Source: Phyllostachys edulis
Lineage: Eukaryota; Streptophyta; Magnoliopsida; Poales; Poaceae
Assembly: GCA_036346405.1 (NCBI GenBank)
Contig: CM070566.1
Location: 15,123,533 to 15,187,532 of the forward strand
Direction of reading: 5' to 3'
DNA: 64,000 bases
The position numbers were made by a program, and so were the translations under genes. Below the pieces are notes generated by a model, which did no database searches, was not told the origin of the DNA, and saw only the letters and a program-made list of their open reading frames with translations. Shown one piece after another: positions 21,385-32,774 of this stretch (positions are counted from its first letter, which is position 1; every line of letters begins with the position of its first letter).

Positions 21385-24300
21385 TCAAGCGGGCACAATG
21401 GTGAACTTCTTCTTGACGATGACCCTTGGTTATGATCATGCTTAGTAACCATGGAGTGTCCTCGGCATTTAGCAGATGCTTGGGTCTTTGGTCTGCTTGA
21501 AGGGCTGGATTCGGTCATCCCTTTCATAATCTTTCGACTTGTCCTCAATTCCTCAATTCCCACGATGTTTCTTTTCCCCGAAAAAGAACTATGTGGCGTT
21601 TTGGCTCATTGGTTGATTTGTCGTCGTTTTCCCTCTCTTGGGTTTTGTAGACATGTCTTTCACATAGAACACCGATTCACATCGCCAGCAAGCGACTAAT
21701 GGTTCGCCTTTGTACCCAATATTGTTGAGGTCCACCGTTGTCATTCCATACTCCTTGTCGATCGTTACCCCGCCTCCGGTCATCTTCACCCATTGGCACC
21801 GAACAAAGGGACTTTAAAATTAGGTGCGTAGTCTAGTTCCCAAATCTCCTCTATGCGCCATAATATGTTTGCCTCTTTCCATTTGGGTCTGTGGCATCTA
21901 CGCGACACCACCGCTTTTGGTTCGTGCTCCTTTTATCTTGGGCTACGTGTAAAATGTATTTCCATTTATCTCGCACTTTGTACGTGAGGATGTGCCACGA
22001 TGGTTGCCTAGCCAACAAATACTGCTTGCTCATCAATATTGTCATCACCCCGACATTCTTTTCAAGAACCAACCGCTGAAAGTTTCCATGTGATGACGCC
22101 TAATCCAAGCTTCATTCTTCCCTCGAACGGGATCGAGGAACTCCTTGTGTACTCGACATACGGCTCCACCACGGAGGAGTTTTGAAGAACTGTAGTGCGC
22201 TTTATTGAAATAATCGTCCCCTGCATCGATATATGTTTTCTTCCCTAGTGTTCCTTTCCACTAAGTCTCCCTCGTGTCGCGATTCAGAACACCAATCGGG
22301 TCAAGGTCGGGAATGAAGTCAACATGTAACTCAATGACCTCCTCTCGTCTCCGTAGCCCTTGGCGATGCTTCCTTTCGAAAGCACGCCGGTGAACATATT
22401 TCTTCAGACTCCTATGAACCTCTCAAAGGGGAACATGTTGTGTAGGAACACAGACCGAGAATATTAATCTCCTTGACCGGGTGAACTAGGAGGTGTGTCA
22501 TGATATTAAAGAAGGATGGAGGAACACCAACTCAAAGTCGACAAGACATTGAACCACATCATTCTCAGAGAGTAGCTAGTTCCATTGGATTGATTGCCTC
22601 TCGAGAAATTGCATTGAGGAATGCACATAGCTTCACGGTGGCTGACGTACATGTGGAGGTAGAATTCTCTTAAAGCAACCTAAGCAATTGCGCTCATAAG
22701 CACGTGGCGATCATGGGACTTTAAGTGTAGGAATTTCTTCTCCGCACATTTATTATACGCTTTATATTGGAGGAGAATCCAGATGGGACCTTGATGCTGT
22801 TTAGGCATTCAAACATGCTTTCCTTCTCTTCTTTGCTAAGAGTGAAGCTAGCAGGTCTTAAGTAATGGCGCCCATCGTCTGCCTTCTCTCGATGCAAAGT
22901 TATCTCGTTCTTTCATGCGCCGCAAGTCCCTGCTGTGCTTCGAGTGAATCCTTAGACTTTCCATACACATCCATGAATCCTAGCGAGTTCACACAAAGAT
23001 TCTTTGTCGTGCATCACGCCGATCGCGCTATGCGGACCTCTAGGACTTGCCAATAGGGTAGCTCCCAAAATATGGACTTCTTCTTCCACATGGGTGCGTG
23101 TCCTTAGCATCTTCTAATGTGTTCGCCGCCTTGTCCCTTTCCAAAGACTACTTGCACATCCTTGACCATATCAAGTACATCCTCCCCGATTCGGCTATGC
23201 AGGCTTGGTTCGTGTTCGCCTTTATCGTTAAAATGCTTGCCTTTCTTTCTTAGTTGGTGATTCATAGGAAGAAAACGACGATGGCCAAGGTACACGACCT
23301 TTCGACATTTTTTTCAAATATATACCGTCAATGTCATCAAAACATTGTGTGCATGCATTATATCCCTTGTTTATCCGTCTCCGAAGATTACTTAGAGCAG
23401 CCAATCATTGATTGTTACGAACAACAATGCTCGCAGGTCGAAGTGTTCTGCTTGTACTCATCCCACACACGCACACCGGTTTGCTCCATAAAAGCGGGAG
23501 TTCCTCAACTAATGGCCTCAAGTAGACATCGATGTCGCTGCTGTTGCCTCGGCCTTGATGAGCACCGGCATCATAATGAACTTCCGCTTCATGCATAACC
23601 ATGGAGGAAGGTTGTAGATACATAGAGTAATGTGCCAAGTGCTATGACTAGTGCTCGTCCCCAAAAGGATTCATACCATCCGCATTTAAAGCTTAACCTT
23701 AGGTTTCTTGCGCCATCTGCAAACTCCGGAATTCTCTCGCCTATTGCTCTCCACGGGACCCATCGCCAGGTGTCTCAACATGTTGTCTACCTTACGGTCT
23801 TCTTTGTGCCATCGCGACAACTTTGCATGGTCCTTGTTTATGAACAGACGTTTCAGCGTGGTATTATAGGAGCATACCACATAACCTTGGCAGGATTTTC
23901 TTCCGACGCGTTCTTCGCCTCAACATCGCCAGGTCATCTCGCCGATCTTATACCGCGACGCTTTGCATACGGGCATTCATCCAAATTTCGTAGTCCTTGC
24001 CACGATACAGATGCGATCATTAGGACATGCATGTATCTTCCGGATTTCTAATCCCAAAGGGCGACGACTGTTTTGCTTCGTGACGTAGTGGCGTGCAATT
24101 CGTTAGGCCGGAAGCATCTTTTTTGGATCTTGATAATTGCCCAAATGCCTTGTCGGATACACCATTCGCGGCCTTCCATTGTAGCAACTCCGATGTTGTA
24201 CCCAACTTTTTGCCCATCTTCTACGGACGGGTATAGTAATTTCTTGTGATCCTCTAGCATGCGGTCAAACTTAGCCTTCTCCTTTTCACTTTCGCAATCT

Positions 24301-24694
24301 CTTTGTGCATCACGAATGACATCACCAAGAGCATCATCTTCAGCGAGTGTGTCTTCGCCTCGCCTCTTCTTCACTTCGCCCATTGCAAGATCATCGAAGT
24401 CACCGTATTGAGCAATAATGTCGTTAGGGTCCAATTGTTCTTCTTCACCTTCTTCCATTATAACCTGGTTTCTCCGTGCTTGGTCCAACAAATATAGTTT
24501 GGCATGAAACCCGACTTCAACAAGTGTGAGTGAAGACTCCTTGAGCGAATATTCCTTCAAATTCTTACGGGGCACATGGACAAAGACATGAAACCATCCC
24601 GCTTGTTTGCCTCGGCCACTCTTAAGAAATAATGCACGCCATCAATGAACTCTTTGGAGCGGCGATCGGCATTGTACATCCAATGGCGTGTCAT
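21385..24694 (-). pseudogene. TNP2-type transposase of CACTA 1
   Basis: The N-terminus is MTRHWMYNADRRSKEFIDGV (24694 leftward), a typical TNP2 start. Next come an acidic segment (DPNDIIAQYGDFDDLA) and LLQWKAANGVSDKAFGQL (about 24185-24130). The central Transposase_21 part is badly shifted. A DUF4218-like piece (FERFIGVLKKYVHRRAFERK, about 22420-22360) and a DUF4216-like piece (DKEYGMTTVDLNNIGYKGEP, VFYVKDM, about 21770-21655) follow. The frame ends KKKFTIVPA at 21385. This is the full domain order of a CACTA TNP2 protein, which cuts at the element ends. Many frameshifts and stops interrupt it. Confidence 0.7.
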
Positions 24695-24699
24695 CGCTC

Positions 24700-25770
24700 A
24701 GATTATATGACATATCACATAATTAAATTTCAAGTTTCAAATTTTTCCCAGATAGTACACATGATAGAGAGGCTACCCAAAAATTTTTAGAATTTTTGAA
24801 ATTAAGATGAATTTATTTTGAATTTTCAAAGAATCAAGATTATTTGACAAATTTGCACTAGAGCTTCGCCTTGCGGCAGTATGGAGTGTCCGGCATGACG
24901 ACGACTGCGTTCGACTCCCGTGATTTAACGCAAAACAAGCAAGCTTAAGGAGAAGGGACATCAAGTTAAATGATAATTAATAATTAACTAAATTGCCCAA
25001 AGTCATTAAGGGTGAATGACCCTAGGTCAACAATCAATCCAAAAGGCAAACAATAACTAAGTGATTAAGCTAATTAAGAGATTAACTAATTACTTAATAA
25101 TTAAATATTAAACTTATTTATTAAAACAAAATTAATATTTATTATTTTTACCCAAGAGGTTGGATCTGATAAGATAAGACTTATCTCATCAAACACCCTC
25201 AAAGCTTAACCTAACTAACACATGTAAAAGTCATTTTTCATTTATTTAAATAATTATTAAATAAGGTGAAAAATAAAAGTCTTCAGATTGATCCCAAAAT
25301 TTTTGTACAGATAGTTCATAGCCTAATTAGATGGCAAAACAATTTTCAGAATTTTTGGATCATTAATTTAGCCTACAAAATTCATGGAATAATAATTAAA
25401 TAAATAAGCATAAAATAGGTATAAATTCAACTTTGTCCAAATAGTCTTAAAATTTTTATATGGACTGTTCACAGTGTAACTTAGTGGAAAAACAAATTTC
25501 ATGATTTTTGGAAATTTATTGTGGCCTACAAAAATCATGAAAGTTCCATTTATGAATTAATTGGCAATTTTATAACATATAAAATTATTCAAATTTCACA
25601 TTTCATATTTTTCATAATGGACGGCAGGGTTAGCATCAGGAGCTTACATGAACATGCCGGTGAATACGGTTGAGTGAATGAACAGCTCGGCAGTGGTGGT
25701 GGCAATGGCAATGGTGTCCTGCGGCGGCGACGGCGGCGTTCCCGCTCTGTGATTTAACGCCAAACAGAGT
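24700..25770. other. A/T-rich spacer between TNP2 and the right end of CACTA 1
   Basis: Strongly A/T-rich sequence with no coding frame of note. Two short similar blocks (ATTTTTGAAATTAAGATG and GATTTTTGGAAATTTATTG types) recur. Near 25690-25750 a GC-rich piece (GGCAATGGCAATGG, GCGGCGACGGCGGCG) leads into the right subterminal repeats. Confidence 0.5.
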
Positions 25771-25774
25771 TTAA

Positions 25775-25972
25775 ATAGAAGGACATTTAGTCGGTTGGTA
25801 ACACCAACCGACTAAATGTCCTCCCGCAAAGCTCGCCACCAGAGTTGGGCGGGGACTTTTAGTCGGTTGGTGTTACCAACCGGGACTAAAGATCTTTTTG
25901 GTCCCGGACGCAATTTTCTCCGAGACTATTGCCCATTTGGCAGTTCGACCAAAGGTCTGTTCTGTAGTAGTG
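25775..25972. repeat. Right subterminal repeats and terminus of CACTA 1
   Basis: Inverted pairs such as TTTAGTCGGTTGGTAACACC with CCAACCGACTAAA, and TTTTAGTCGGTTGGTGTTAC with CCAACCGGGACTAAAG, can form perfect hairpins. The terminus is TCTGTAGTAGTG. Confidence 0.8.
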
Positions 25973-25975
25973 TAA

Positions 25976-26823
25976 CTAGGGCATATCTAGTAGAGATGTA
26001 TCTCCCTACGTTCTCATCAAAATATGATGTAAATGGTAATGAAAAATTTCGAAAAAAATGATTAGAGAGGTTATGATGCAATCAAGCATCTTTCAAAAAA
26101 AATCGACAGAAACATGACATATATTAGGAGAAACAAAAAAGACAAATTTTAGTGAATAGTAGCTTTATCCTTTTCTTTTATTTTCGGATATCATTTTCAG
26201 CTAGATTTGTATTTTTAGTTTCTCCATGTGTAGATTGAATTTAGATTTTTGAGTTGTGTCATGTTGCAAGTTTTTCTTCTTCTGATTTGCGCATGCGAGT
26301 TGCTTCAACAATAGTTGCTTCAACAATTGACTTTCTGAATAATTCCGATTGTGAGAAATGTCTGAACGCTATGGGCTTACTGTGATGACTCCCAGTTGAT
26401 GTTTGAGTGAGCAAATTTGTTCATGACAAATGAATGTAAATAACAACCAGTTGATGGTTGAGTGCGGCCACAGCAACACTGGCCTTAGGAGTTGAGGGCC
26501 TCCGGGGAGATCGAGACGACGCACAAGGGGCGGGGAGACGAAGTCGAGGGAGGTGACATCGCCATCGTCTGGGCCGAACCCTAGTGATCGTTTGCGTGGG
26601 GGGAATGAGCGAGCCGCGAGAGAGGTAGAGGGAGCACGAAGCGGTAAGAGGAGCATGAGAATATATATATTTTTTTGGCAAGCAATTTTACCACGATTTG
26701 AGACGCACGAAGCCGGATCTGATGACCCTCACAAGCTTTTGCATTTACTACACAATTCCCCCCTTTTGCACTAGATATGTTGCCTATGATAATATAAGCA
26801 CACTTAGCATATGTATATTGCAG
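25976..26823. other. Spacer between CACTA 1 and the Pack-MULE
   Basis: The left part is A/T-rich. A GC-rich island at 26450-26660 has open frames on both strands (for example RKRSLGFGPDDGDVTSLDFV on the - strand) but no family I can name. It could be a gene or promoter fragment. Confidence 0.35.
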
Positions 26824-27184
26824 GGGTAAATTTTGCAAAACTGCAATTTTACTAGGAAAACCATAAATTTGTTGTAAAATTTAGCAATGATTTCAAGCAG
26901 CTGCAACATTTGGAGAGGCCAAACTATCAGAAAACTAAACTCCGTCACACTCGCAAACAGCTGCCAACACGAACCCGCATGCCATACACTGATCGCATGT
27001 TACGCGGATGACAGCTAGGCTGCCAGCGCATGACACCACGCAAGCGCCTAGCAAGGAACTACCCGACCCACCGTATGGGCCTCCTTCCTCGCCAACACTG
27101 CCTGCTCCCGCGGATCGGGCAAGAAAGCGCGAAGGCTCTGATCGCGGTTGTCGTTGACTCGTCACCGCCGCTGTAGGTCGCCCG

Positions 27185-27620
27185 ATGGGCAACGTCTGCC
27201 TCGGCCCGCGCTGCAGCTTCCCCAAAAACGGCCTTTTCAGCACCATCTCCGGCTCCATCCGGCGTTCCCGTTCCGCTGCCGCGACCACCCCTCCCAGCCC
27301 ACCACCACCTCCCGCTCTTTCCCCGTCGTCCAGTCCGCCGCCTCCGTTCTTCCTCCCATGATGCCGAGCCGCCACCGCAGACCATGGCCGCCCCTCCGGC
27401 CCCCATCGTCATCTCCGAGCCGGCGACACAGCCTCCCCAACCGCAGCTTGCACCGGCGTAAAGAGAACCGAACAATTAACCGGCCACCGCAGCAACAGCA
27501 GCCGCCGCCGTCGCAGCCGCAGCCGAAGCCGAGGCAGCAGTGGAGGCCCAAGAAGCCGGCACACATCAAGCGCGTCTCCAGTTCCGAGAGGCAGTGCGTA
27601 CCCCTCAACGACAACAGTGG
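27185..27620 (+). pseudogene. Captured N-terminal fragment of a calcium-dependent protein kinase (CDPK)
   Basis: The frame starts MGNVCLGPRCSFPKNGLFST and continues ISGSIRRSRS before a Pro-rich run and a TGA at 27359. MGNxC (Gly2 and Cys5, sites of myristoylation and palmitoylation) followed by GP....KNG and a Pro-rich variable domain is the signature start of many plant CDPKs. Reading on in shifted frames gives AEPPPQTMAAPPAPIVISEP, then KKPAHIKRVSSSE. The last motif is like the P.H.KRVSSA segment that sits just before the kinase domain. No kinase or EF-hand exons follow. The piece therefore corresponds to part of exon 1 only, with frame damage, immediately inside the left arm of the Pack-MULE. 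Confidence 0.65.
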
Positions 27621-28111
27621 TGCGGCAGCATGCAGGTCGTCGTCGTGTGCAGGCGACGACGATGTGGCTTGGTCGGGGCCATGGAGCCCGGATAGGCATG
27701 TGGCGGCTGCGGTGGCTCAGTCCGGTCAACGCCAAGGTTGAAGCAAGCGGTGCCGCTCCAACTATAACCTTTTTCTGTCGTCTTAGAAAATTCGTCATTG
27801 TAGTCTTCATCCCTTTCCTTAGCCATATATACCATTGTCCCCTCCTCACCACGAACCCGCGAGCCCCTCTCCCTTTCTTCTTCAGCGTCGGCTGTTCGCC
27901 GTTACGCACCGCCAGTGTGGCCATGCTATGGCTGCGACGCCACCACAGCCGTTCCGCCGCATCTGACCACCTCCAGCCTTGCACGAGCGTCAAAACAACC
28001 GCGTCGACACCCTTCGCGCCACACCACCACTAAACTCTGTTGGATTTTTCATAGTTTAGTATCACCTCTTTCCAAATACAATGCTATTGCATACATCTTG
28101 CATTTCAGGGG

Positions 28112-29775
28112 TGTTAGAGTAAGGTATTAGAATAGGGACTCTTTTGTATTGCCTTATCTGTATATTGCATACACCCTTTATACTCCTATATATATTGCCC
28201 AGTGGGCCTCTTCAATACATACACAATATTTATAACATGGTATTAGAGCAAAGGTTAAGGTTAGGGTTTACCTTATTGTAGCCGCCGCTCGTCTTCCACT
28301 GCCTGCTGCCCCCGGGAGGAGCTTCTCCGCTCCCAGGGGCGGCCTCTCATCAGCGCCTGTGCTCTCTCGCTAGATCTTTCCCGTGCTGCCGCTCGGGCCA
28401 CCCGGGGCTCGTCTTCATCCACAGCCTCGACCTCGAAGCCTACCGTGCCTGGGGAGTCGACACGCGCGTCTTCGCCGCGATGCTCATGTCCTTAGGCCTC
28501 CTCATGTGGCGGTGCTTTGAGACGGTTCTCCCGAGCTGCCGTCTCGACATCGTCTTCTAGATCGGGCCGCCGCCGCCTCGTGCTTCTAAAAATCGCGACA
28601 ACCTCGTGCTCCTCCAACTCTCCCTCCGCCGGGACCAAGTGGATGTGTGTGCCCGGTTCGAGCCGCCGCCTCTGGATCGGTGTTTTCCCCTGCTCGTGCT
28701 CGCCTCCATGTGCGCCTGGTGTAGTCGCCGCCCCGGATCGAGCAGATCCACCGCCCGAAGCTGGCCACCGAGTCCCGACGACCTCCGCCGCCTCCCTCTT
28801 TTGCTGATTTTTCAGTGGAGAGAGGAAGATCTTAGCTTGGGGAGGAGTAAAGGAGGAGCTTGTGGGGAAGAACCACGGAGAAGAGGGGAGCAATCTGGAT
28901 AGAGGCACGAAGTTGAGGGGAGCAATCTGGTATCTGGATTGAGGCATGAAGTCGCTCGCATGAAGTCGTTCCGACTTCACCGACTGGCTCCAGATTCTCT
29001 ACTAGCTCCTCCTCGCACGAAGTTGTTCCGGCTTCACCGACTGGCTTCAGTTCCGATTTCTACTTTGGCTTCTCTAGTTATCCTTTGAGTCATTTTTTTC
29101 TTTTGTTGTGTCCATCCAAGTCCGTACCACTCAATCTTTGAGTTCATCTAAGGCATACGAGTCCATAAATTTATTGTCAGTCATAGCAACATAGGAATTG
29201 CCTTATGCATGGCACCAACCGCCGCTCCCGCTGTTCTTTCTGAGCCACGTGCAGATCGTAGAAGTCGTTATGATACCGTTGCTTTCTTAGCCACTGCCCC
29301 GAGCTTCTAAGGCTGCCGCGCTTCTTTCGCGCTGCCGCCGTCTTGGGCTTCGATCTGCGCCACCGTGCTTCTATTTATTTCTATTCGACTTGATTTGATA
29401 GGTTTCTCTATTATCTGTCGGTTTTATCATCTTCTTCGTCGTGTTGCCACGGCTGACTTTGCTCCCGCACCTTGTGCTTTATGGGCTGTTACATGACACT
29501 GGATGGGAGGGGATCTTTTGTCGATATATTTTTCAAGAGCTGCATGCTACGACAACACTACGAAGACTCGAATTTTGGACCCTTTCCAAATGCAATGCTA
29601 TTGCATATGCCTTGCATTTGAGGGGGGGGGGCGTTGTTAGAGATAGAGATAGAAATCATTTTGTATTTCCTTATCTACATTTTGTATTGCCTTATATGTA
29701 TATGGCATACACCCCTTGTACTCCTATATATATTGCCCATTGGGTCTCTTTAATACATACACAATATTCATAACA
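28112..29775 (+). mobile_element. Small non-autonomous LTR element with 126-141 bp LTRs
   Basis: LTR 1 is 28112-28237 and LTR 2 is 29635-29775. Both start TGTTAGAG, share GTACTCCTATATATATTGCC (28/29-kb variants) and end ATAACA. The primer-binding site TGGTATTAGAGC (28238-28249) follows LTR 1 directly and fits initiator-Met tRNA. A polypurine tract with a G9 run (29621-29631) precedes LTR 2. The 1.4-kb interior is GC-rich and encodes no recognisable gag or pol. Very short LTRs and no pol are typical of TRIM-like or heavily deleted Copia elements. About 45 bp upstream of LTR 1 (28066-28111) match the sequence just before LTR 2, including the tract region. Confidence 0.8.
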
Positions 29776-29777
29776 GT

Positions 29778-31487
29778 TGTGTCCCACGTCAAAGTTGTTA
29801 GTGTGTGCGTTTGCACCTAGAACATAGTCTGCATGACACAATACATGTTGTTGTGGCACCATGTACAAGTGCATGTTTGTTTAGTTGTGTTGCTTGTGTG
29901 TATGCGCTGAGCGTGTCGTGCGGGATGGCGCACGTTGTGGTGTGCAGTGCATGGAGCGGATCGAGCCAGGAGACTCGGACGCTAGTTACTTGCGTGCCGG
30001 CGAGTCCGTAGCCCTGGAGCTGTGTGATATGTGGATGGTTGTGCTTCATGCATTCAGTTGAGGAGAGAATAACAGAATAAGAGAGAAAAGATGCAAGTGG
30101 TTAGGTGTAGCAAAACTTATCTTTTTGTGTGCATGCGTTCCAAAGAGAAAACAATATGCGAGTTTTCTCCGGGAGCTAGGCCAACAATTGGTATCAGAGC
30201 GAGGTGTGAGAAGAAGCTGCCTGGCGATGACTCGCCGATCGGCAATGGCGTGCACCAACAGTCTCCATGCGAGGAGTGGCGTCGGTTCAGGTGCGCATGC
30301 GTGCTGGTGACCATGGCGGGAGCTGGTGGTGCTGTGCGCGGAGCGGAGCACGGTGACCGCGACAAGGCTGACTGCAGTACCGTGCACCAGGAACGTGACA
30401 ATGGAGGTCCACACGACCATGGCGTGGAGGCGGTATGTCTCCCAAATACCTACTACCAAGGAGTGTCGTTGAGAACCGACAAGGCAAGATGGCATTGGCG
30501 GCCATCTTCGTGTCTTCGGAAGAAGAACTGCCAGGTGCATGGGTTACGGTGGCGCCCATGTTCACGCTCGCTGTTGGCGAGGGCGAATGTATTGTCCCTC
30601 AAGAGTAATCGCGTGGCGAGGACGACTGTACTGTCCCTCAAGGAGTGCACCACGCGGTAGAGAAGCGATTGCGTGGGTTCGGCGACATATAAAGGGAGTT
30701 TGTGTTGCTAACCCGCGCTAAGTGGGAGGCTAAAGTCACCGAAGAGAAGAGGAGCGGCGAGGGCTCTAGCAATGTCACAAAGAAGAATGGCGGGCGCGGC
30801 GGTGGCCGTGGCCGTAGCCGTAGCCAAGATGGTGACAAGAAGAACCACCACGGCAAGTTTGACAGGTCGAAGATCCAGTGATTCAATTATCAGGAGTTCG
30901 ACCACTTTGCATCCGAGTGTGATGAGTCGAAGAAAGAACGGACGTATTTCGCCGCGACGGATGCGAATGACAAGCTAGCACTACTCTGAAGTTCAGCGAG
31001 AAGGTACTCGAATAATGACAACAAGATTACGGAGGTGATTGTTGGAACTAATCTTGTTGCACTAGTTGTGCCCCATGTCAAAGTTGTTAATGTGTGTGTT
31101 TGCACCTAGAACATAGTCTGCATGACGTAATACATGTAGTTGAGGCACCATGTACAAGTGGATGTTTGTTTAGTTGTGTTGCATGTGTGTATGCGCTGAG
31201 CATGTCGTGCGGGATGGTGCACGTTGTGGCGTGCAGCGCCTGGAGCAGATTGAGCCAAGAGACTCGGACGCAGTTACTTGCTTGCTGGCGAGTCCGTAGC
31301 CGTGGAGTCATGTGATATGTACGTAGATGGTTGTGCTTCATGCATTCAGTTGAGGAGAGAATAATGAAGAAGAGAGAAAAGACGTAAGTGGTTAGGCGTC
31401 GCAAAACTTATCTTTGTTTATCTCTTTGTGTGTGTGCGTTCTAGAGAGAAAACAATATGCGAGTTCTCTCTGAGAGTTGGACCAACA
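29778..31487 (+). mobile_element. Small Copia-like LTR element, internally deleted
   Basis: LTR 1 is 29778-30186 and LTR 2 is 31067-31487. Both start TGTG.CCCA.GTCAAAGTTG and end CCAACA. The primer-binding site TGGTATCAGAGC lies at 30189-30200. The 880-bp interior retains only a gag remnant with a broken zinc knuckle (30717-30989). The LTRs differ by clear substitutions and small indels, so the insertion is not recent. The flanks ACAGT and AACTC are not a target duplication, which suggests recombination at one side. The left LTR starts two bases after the end of the preceding small LTR element. Confidence 0.8.
30717..30989 (+). pseudogene. Copia-type gag remnant with broken CCHC knuckle
   Basis: The frame reads AKWEAKVTEEKRSGEGSSNV, then an Arg/Gly-rich GGRGGGRGRSRS, then after an in-frame TGA the segment FNYQEFDHFASECDESKKER. 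Copia gag knuckles have C-F-N-C-x4-H-x4-C. Here the first Cys codon is a stop (TGA), the second Cys is Tyr, and the Gly before His is Asp. The nucleic-acid-binding role of gag is therefore lost. It is the only coding remnant in the surrounding small LTR element. Confidence 0.65.
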
Positions 31488-32198
31488 AACTCCATCATTG
31501 TCGTACCTCACCGCCGACGAGCGTCCCTGCACACGGATCACAGCCGCTTGTGCCAGGTCGCCACAAGCCACTTCCGACCAAGCTGAGACCACTTATAGCT
31601 TCTCCTTGACTCCATGATGAGGCCGCGCTCATGCACACGCTGAATTTGCTTTACCATCGCCGGAGCTCTGTCATCACTGAGCCCTCGCTGCCCCTGTTTT
31701 CTGCTGACATTGCACAGGGTGTTTCCGCCTTTACCGCCCACTCAATCTTCGAGCACCACAACTGGCCACTAGCTTCGCCTTACTTTGGAACACGCCATGC
31801 TCTCCTCTCCGTCGCGCCGCTGTTCCCGCCATCCTTGGATTCCCCAGTGCAGAGGAAGAGGCAAGGGTGGATAGGAGGATGAGGGCGTCGAGGAGTGGCG
31901 CTGTGGGCAGGGGGAGAGGGAGAGGAAGGCAAGGTGGTCGGGGTGGGAGGCGTTGGACCATGGCGGTGGGGAGAGGAAGAGGAAGCCGAGACATGGTGGG
32001 CTCGGTTGTCAGGTGCTCACTTAGAGTGATGCACTGGCAGCCCGTAACGGTGGGAGTATTGCGCGCGTGTATGATATGTTGGTCTGGGTTGTTAAACAGT
32101 CGCAAGCGTGATGGAGTTGCAGCTACTTGAAATCATCGCTAAAAGTTGCAGCAAACTGATAGTTTCCTAATAAAGTTTTAGTTTTGCAAAATTTACTC
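31488..32198. other. Right part of the Pack-MULE, with inverted arm
   Basis: Open GC-rich frames at 31630-31900 on both strands match no family I know. They may be a second captured fragment. The inverted right arm occupies roughly 31985-32198. A G/A-rich run at 31895-31990 consists of short GGGAGAGG repeats. Confidence 0.45.
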
Positions 32199-32208
32199 AC
32201 ATTGCAAT

Positions 32209-32748
32209 GATTCATGGTTTAAATTGCCTTGAGTTTTTCTAGGAAGTGCTTGGACCCTTCACAAAAGTTGAGATGTGAAAACTTTGAAGCGGTTTTTAGA
32301 TGATAATTGAAATACATGGATAATTTGTCAAACTATATTGGGCACAACCATGGTAAAGTCACCTTTACCATAGGAGTAGGTCATGTGAGACAGAAAGTCG
32401 GCACTCTATATCCATAACACTGATTATTGGTCCCATAATATACACATAGGTAGGAATGGGAAATAGATACGAATTATTCATATTATTTGAGTATCGTATT
32501 TGATAGAATACGAATACAATATAGATTTTCTCATCCGAGTAATTATTAGTTCCACCTTTGTCAGGATCCATATCCTCGTTTAGCTCGGTTTGTTTGGTAG
32601 TGCATTAACGCATTTCAAAGTGGCAAGATTAGATCCGTTTTACGACTTTCCAATACTCTTCTATTGTAACCGTACATTTCGAATATTCAATACGATGTTT
32701 CTCACTTTCACACATCTAACCTATCACTATTCCGGTCTAGGATGTTAC
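32209..32748. other. Spacer with a dispersed repeat copy, target of CACTA 2
   Basis: Sequence at 32340-32460 (CACCTTTACCATAGGAGTAG, GTCATGTGAGA, TATACACATAG) recurs diverged at 59395-59510, so it belongs to a dispersed repeat. The right part is A/T-rich without genes. CACTA 2 inserted at TAC 32749-32751. Confidence 0.5.
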
Positions 32749-32774
32749 TACCACTACCAGAAACAGGGTTTTTT

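Larger units (their letters stand above)
15127..25972. mobile_element. CACTA (En/Spm) transposon 1, about 10.8 kb
   Basis: The left end is CACTACTACTGTATCGC. The right end, inverted, is CACTACTACAGAACAGAC. TAA flanks both sides (15124-15126 and 25973-25975), giving a 3-bp target duplication as expected for this superfamily. Subterminal repeats of the type TTTAGTCCCGGTTGGTAATA with inverted partners occur at both ends (15180-15400 and 25775-25935). Inside, on the - strand, lie a degraded TNP2 transposase (24694-21385) and a TNPA-like gene with an Ulp1 protease end (about 19.4-15.9 kb). A second cluster of the same subterminal repeats lies in the middle at 20617-20940, which suggests a composite history. 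Confidence 0.85.
26824..32198. mobile_element. Pack-MULE: Mutator-type element with long inverted repeats carrying a kinase gene fragment
   Basis: The left arm (from 26824, GGGTAAATTTTGCAAAACTG) and the inverted right arm (from 32198, GAGTAAATTTTGCAAAACTA) match for more than 150 bp with indels. Shared inner blocks include GATGATTTCAAG.AGCTGCAAC and GGGCTGCCAG / AGGCTGCCAG. The flanking 9-mers ATATTGCAG (26815-26823) and ACATTGCAA (32199-32207) agree at 7 of 9 positions, as in an old 9-bp Mutator target duplication. No MURA gene lies inside. A calcium-dependent protein kinase exon fragment does (27185-27620), which defines a Pack-MULE. Two small LTR elements later inserted at 28.1-31.5 kb. 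Confidence 0.75.

Noticed and set aside
27148..27741. A 197-residue + strand frame over the kinase fragment
   Set aside because: It is in another frame than the MGNVC start and has only low-complexity Pro/Arg sequence apart from KKPAHIKRVSSSE, which belongs to the shifted CDPK frame.
30189..30200. Possible tRNA-related sequence TGGTATCAGAGC
   Set aside because: This is the 12-bp primer-binding site of an LTR element, not a tRNA gene.
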